Shown: positions 62,205 through 64,000 of the stretch, piece after piece
Numbering within the stretch: position 1 is the first letter of the stretch
Layout: each line of letters opens with the position of its first letter
NCBI GenBank assembly: GCA_034932485.1
Contig: JAYFOQ010000010.1
Location: forward strand, 74,635-138,634
Reading direction: 5' to 3'
Origin: Gordonibacter sp034932485
GTDB lineage: Bacteria; Actinomycetota; Coriobacteriia; Coriobacteriales; Eggerthellaceae
Length of the DNA: 64,000 bases
The notes under the pieces: model-generated
What the model saw: the letters and a program-made list of their open reading frames with translations, nothing else
Database searches by the model: none
What the model was told of the DNA's origin: nothing
Program-made: the position numbers and the translations under genes

Positions 62205-62669
62205 TTATTCGGCAGCCTTCTCTTCGACGAGAGCGTCAACCGCAGCAATATCCTCAGCCGTGGCTTCAACAGCCTCAACAGCAGGAGCAGCAGCGGCGGC
62301 TTCAGCGGCCTTAGCAGCGGCAGCTTCGGACTTCTTCGCAAACTCCTCGGCACGCTTTGCCTTCTCGGCAGCCTTGGCGTCACGCTCAGCCTTTTTCTTT
62401 GCCTCAGCTTCGGCGACGGCAGCAGCCTTAGCGGCCTTCTTGGCAGCCTCGCGCTCGGCAACCGTGTCCTTCGCCGAACCGAACTTGTCGGCAAAACGCT
62501 GCACGCGTCCACCGGTGTCAACGAAGCGCTGCTGTCCGGTATAGAACGGATGACATACGTTGCAGATGTCGATTTTCAGCTCGGGCTTAGTCGACATGGT
62601 TGTGAAGACATTACCACAGCTGCACTTCACCGTGCATTCCATGTACTCCGGATGAATTCCTTGTTTCAT
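62205..62669 (-). CDS. rpmE: Ribosomal protein L31 with long charged C-terminal tail
   Basis: A 154-residue L31. Residues 1-70 are the ribosomal part: MKQGIHPEYMECTVKCSCGN, with the zinc-binding CSC and CNVC pairs, and HPFYTGQQRFVDTGGRVQRF. Usual L31 is about 70-90 residues; here about 80 extra residues are Ala/Glu/Lys-rich, helical and coiled-coil-like (KKAAKAAAVAEAEAKKKAE), becoming acidic at the end. L31 bridges the ribosomal subunits, so the tail may reach a factor outside. AAGGAG precedes the ATG at 62669. Confidence 0.9.
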   Translation of the reverse strand: MKQGIHPEYMECTVKCSCGNVFTTMSTKPELKIDICNVCHPFYTGQQRFVDTGGRVQRFADKFGSAKDTVAEREAAKKAAKAAAVAEAEAKKKAERDAKAAEKAKRAEEFAKKSEAAAAKAAEAAAAAPAVEAVEATAEDIAAVDALVEEKAAE

Positions 62670-62838
62670 ATTGGTTCTCCTTTTCGGGCCTTGGTTTCCG
62701 ACCAAGGCAAGACAAGCTTATCTATGGTACCACAAGAACCTATCTTCGCATACGAGAATTACCTACCTCTCACAAAGCAGAAGCGCCTCGACAGCATATT
62801 TTTGCGCCCATGCACGCTTGCTTCATGCTTCCAGTAAA

Positions 62839-63744
62839 CTACGCATCCAAGTACGCTTCATTCACCGCAAGGTCATACGTCTCAGCAATGGCACGCAATC
62901 CGGAATCGGGAATAGTATTCGGAAAATTGTCGCCCCCATTCAGCAGTCGGGCACGAACGTAAATATCTGCCGCCTTCTCCACGGTATGCATAAGACCAAA
63001 CGTCGCATCGAAGTCTGTCCCTGCACAAAACAGGCCATGCTGAGCCCACACACACGCCGCATGCGAACCCATTAGATCAGCGGTAGCTCGCGCTATATCC
63101 GGACCACCGGGCACCATCCATGGCACTACGCCAACACCCTCAGGAAAGGCAATAATACTCTCGGTCATAGCTTTCCACAGTGCTCGCGTAAAAGTACGGG
63201 CATCAAGCGGCAATACCGCCGACAAAGCAACTACGTTAATAGGATGAGCATGATACAGCACACGGCTAGCGCCCTCGGTAACTGCAGCGCGCACTTCGTG
63301 GATAAGCGCATGGCTCGCAAGCTCACTAGTGGGCATACCGCCATTCTTAAAACCCCACACGATACGCCAGGCGTCTCCTTCATCATTTAACTCCACAATG
63401 CCCAGCGAAACATCAGGATCAAGCGCCACGTTACGCATAAACCCACCCGCTCGCGTAGCTAGGAAAAATGAACGACGCATACCGGGAGCAGTTAACCCCA
63501 ATGGCACCCACGAACTGGGTGTGTCATAAAAATACGAACGACATGACACCAAATCTTCAGGCGTTAAACGATACGTTGCATTACCACCGTTACGCTCATG
63601 CCACCCTTGATCCCAACCGTCGTTACAAAGACGCACAAAACCCTTAACAAAGCCCTGCTGCTCCACTGCAACGCCCGATACGGCACCTTTCGCCATCGAC
63701 ACGCCCTTGTCCAACATCTCCTGCGCGTCGTCGAAAAAACCCAT
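62839..63744 (-). CDS. rhaD: Rhamnulose-1-phosphate aldolase (class II aldolase)
   Basis: A 301-residue zinc aldolase that splits L-rhamnulose-1-phosphate into DHAP and lactaldehyde. DGWDQGWHERNGGNATYRL, GGFMRNVALDPDVSLGIVEL, VLYHAHPINVVALS (zinc His) and FPEGVGVVPWMVPGG follow E. coli RhaD closely. Compared with it, about 30 extra residues come first (MGFFDDAQEMLDKGVSMAKG), which look like an amphipathic helix. AGGAGG precedes the ATG. No other rhamnose gene is in the window, so related class II aldolase substrates remain possible. Confidence 0.82.
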   Translation of the reverse strand: MGFFDDAQEMLDKGVSMAKGAVSGVAVEQQGFVKGFVRLCNDGWDQGWHERNGGNATYRLTPEDLVSCRSYFYDTPSSWVPLGLTAPGMRRSFFLATRAGGFMRNVALDPDVSLGIVELNDEGDAWRIVWGFKNGGMPTSELASHALIHEVRAAVTEGASRVLYHAHPINVVALSAVLPLDARTFTRALWKAMTESIIAFPEGVGVVPWMVPGGPDIARATADLMGSHAACVWAQHGLFCAGTDFDATFGLMHTVEKAADIYVRARLLNGGDNFPNTIPDSGLRAIAETYDLAVNEAYLDA

Positions 63745-63926
63745 AAGGAACTCCTCCTAAACGGTAATAAACTTCTCTTCATTATAGGAGAGACTTCCAA
63801 GAGGCAAAAAACGGTTACCAACTTTTAAGACACCCCATAGCCCATAACCTATACCCACCGAATAACTCCTACCCCCTCATCTATCATCCCACCCCTCATC
63901 CTCCCCAACCCACCCCCACACAAAAC

Positions 63927-63967
63927 AAGGCCCCCTACCAGCAACCTGCGTTGCGGTAAGGGGCCTT
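63927..63967 (-). terminator. Long hairpin terminator for a gene right of the window
   Basis: AAGGCCCC (63927-63934) pairs with GGGGCCTT (63960-63967), and the inner part continues TACC/GGTA and GCAAC/GTTGC with a 4-nt loop. On the minus strand TTGTTTTGTG follows, so it should end a minus-strand transcript entering from the right edge. Confidence 0.75.
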
Positions 63968-64000
63968 CTAAAACAAAACAAGCATCCTTTGTGAGCGCGA

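Noticed and set aside
1..64000. tRNA or rRNA genes
   Set aside because: Scanning the intergenic regions showed no T-loop GTTCRANNC with matching acceptor arms and no rRNA signature.

Overview
The window most resembles the chromosome of an anaerobic actinobacterium of class Coriobacteriia, probably an Eggerthellaceae relative. The reasons are moderately high GC, many 4Fe-4S and radical-SAM proteins, a multi-TM LuxR-type regulator, Tat-secreted lipoproteins, ThyX instead of ThyA, a ricT-holB-tmk block, class I two-subunit fumarase, and a cell-wall protein with a LAXTG-type (class E sortase) signal. Genus cannot be fixed from sequence alone.

Layout. 0-3.2 kb: a creatininase cut by the left edge, an MHS-family transporter and a convergent CDF metal exporter. 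3.3-5.9 kb: a paired radical-SAM/DNA-metabolism module behind a promoter with two LexA-like half-palindromes. 5.9-7.1 kb: a DUF362 ferredoxin-type protein behind a promoter with MerR geometry (19-bp spacer carrying a dyad). 7.1-22.6 kb: a long minus-strand housekeeping run: PflX-like radical SAM, a degenerate dehydrogenase-like protein, two DegV proteins, nicotinate phosphoribosyltransferase, RicT, HolB, Tmk, fumarase beta/alpha, ferredoxin-nitroreductase, malate dehydrogenase and an archaeal-type topoisomerase I. 23-32 kb: a small membrane-anchored protein, a polar amino-acid ABC transporter (4 genes), a NatAB-like exporter, DUF1385, ThyX and a methyltransferase. 32.4-36.4 kb: flavin reductase-rubredoxin, THEP1-type NTPase, DUF4213/DUF364 protein, methyltransferase, lipase-like hydrolase. 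36.4-37.6 kb: decayed gene fragments (DUF4143 ATPase, GrpB) with an 18-bp direct repeat. 37.7-38.2 kb: a FlaR-like kinase.

38.4-62.0 kb is the most unusual part. A seven-gene minus-strand operon encodes a PASTA/Big2 surface protein, a 2527-residue GLUG/MBG-repeat wall-anchored protein, a small secreted protein, a lipoprotein, an ExbB/TolQ-like proton channel, a DUF2149 (ExbD-like) partner and a Tat lipoprotein metal-chelate binding protein. Divergent from it is a membrane LuxR regulator followed by a paralogous binding protein and a GNAT-NUDIX fusion. A FecCD/FecE pair without its own binding protein follows, and then a complete second FecCD-FecE-FecB operon on the plus strand. An 18-bp dyad (15/18 identical) lies 22-23 nt upstream of a -10 element both at the surface operon and at the FecCD/FecE pair. 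I infer one LuxR-controlled regulon: wall proteins plus an ExbBD-like motor plus an importer, that is, a Ton-like energised uptake system in a cell that should have no outer membrane. The ligand (haem, siderophore or corrinoid) is not determined.

62.2-64 kb: ribosomal protein L31 with a long charged tail, and rhamnulose-1-phosphate aldolase with an N-terminal amphipathic extension.

No rRNA, tRNA, CRISPR array, intact insertion sequence or origin was recognised.
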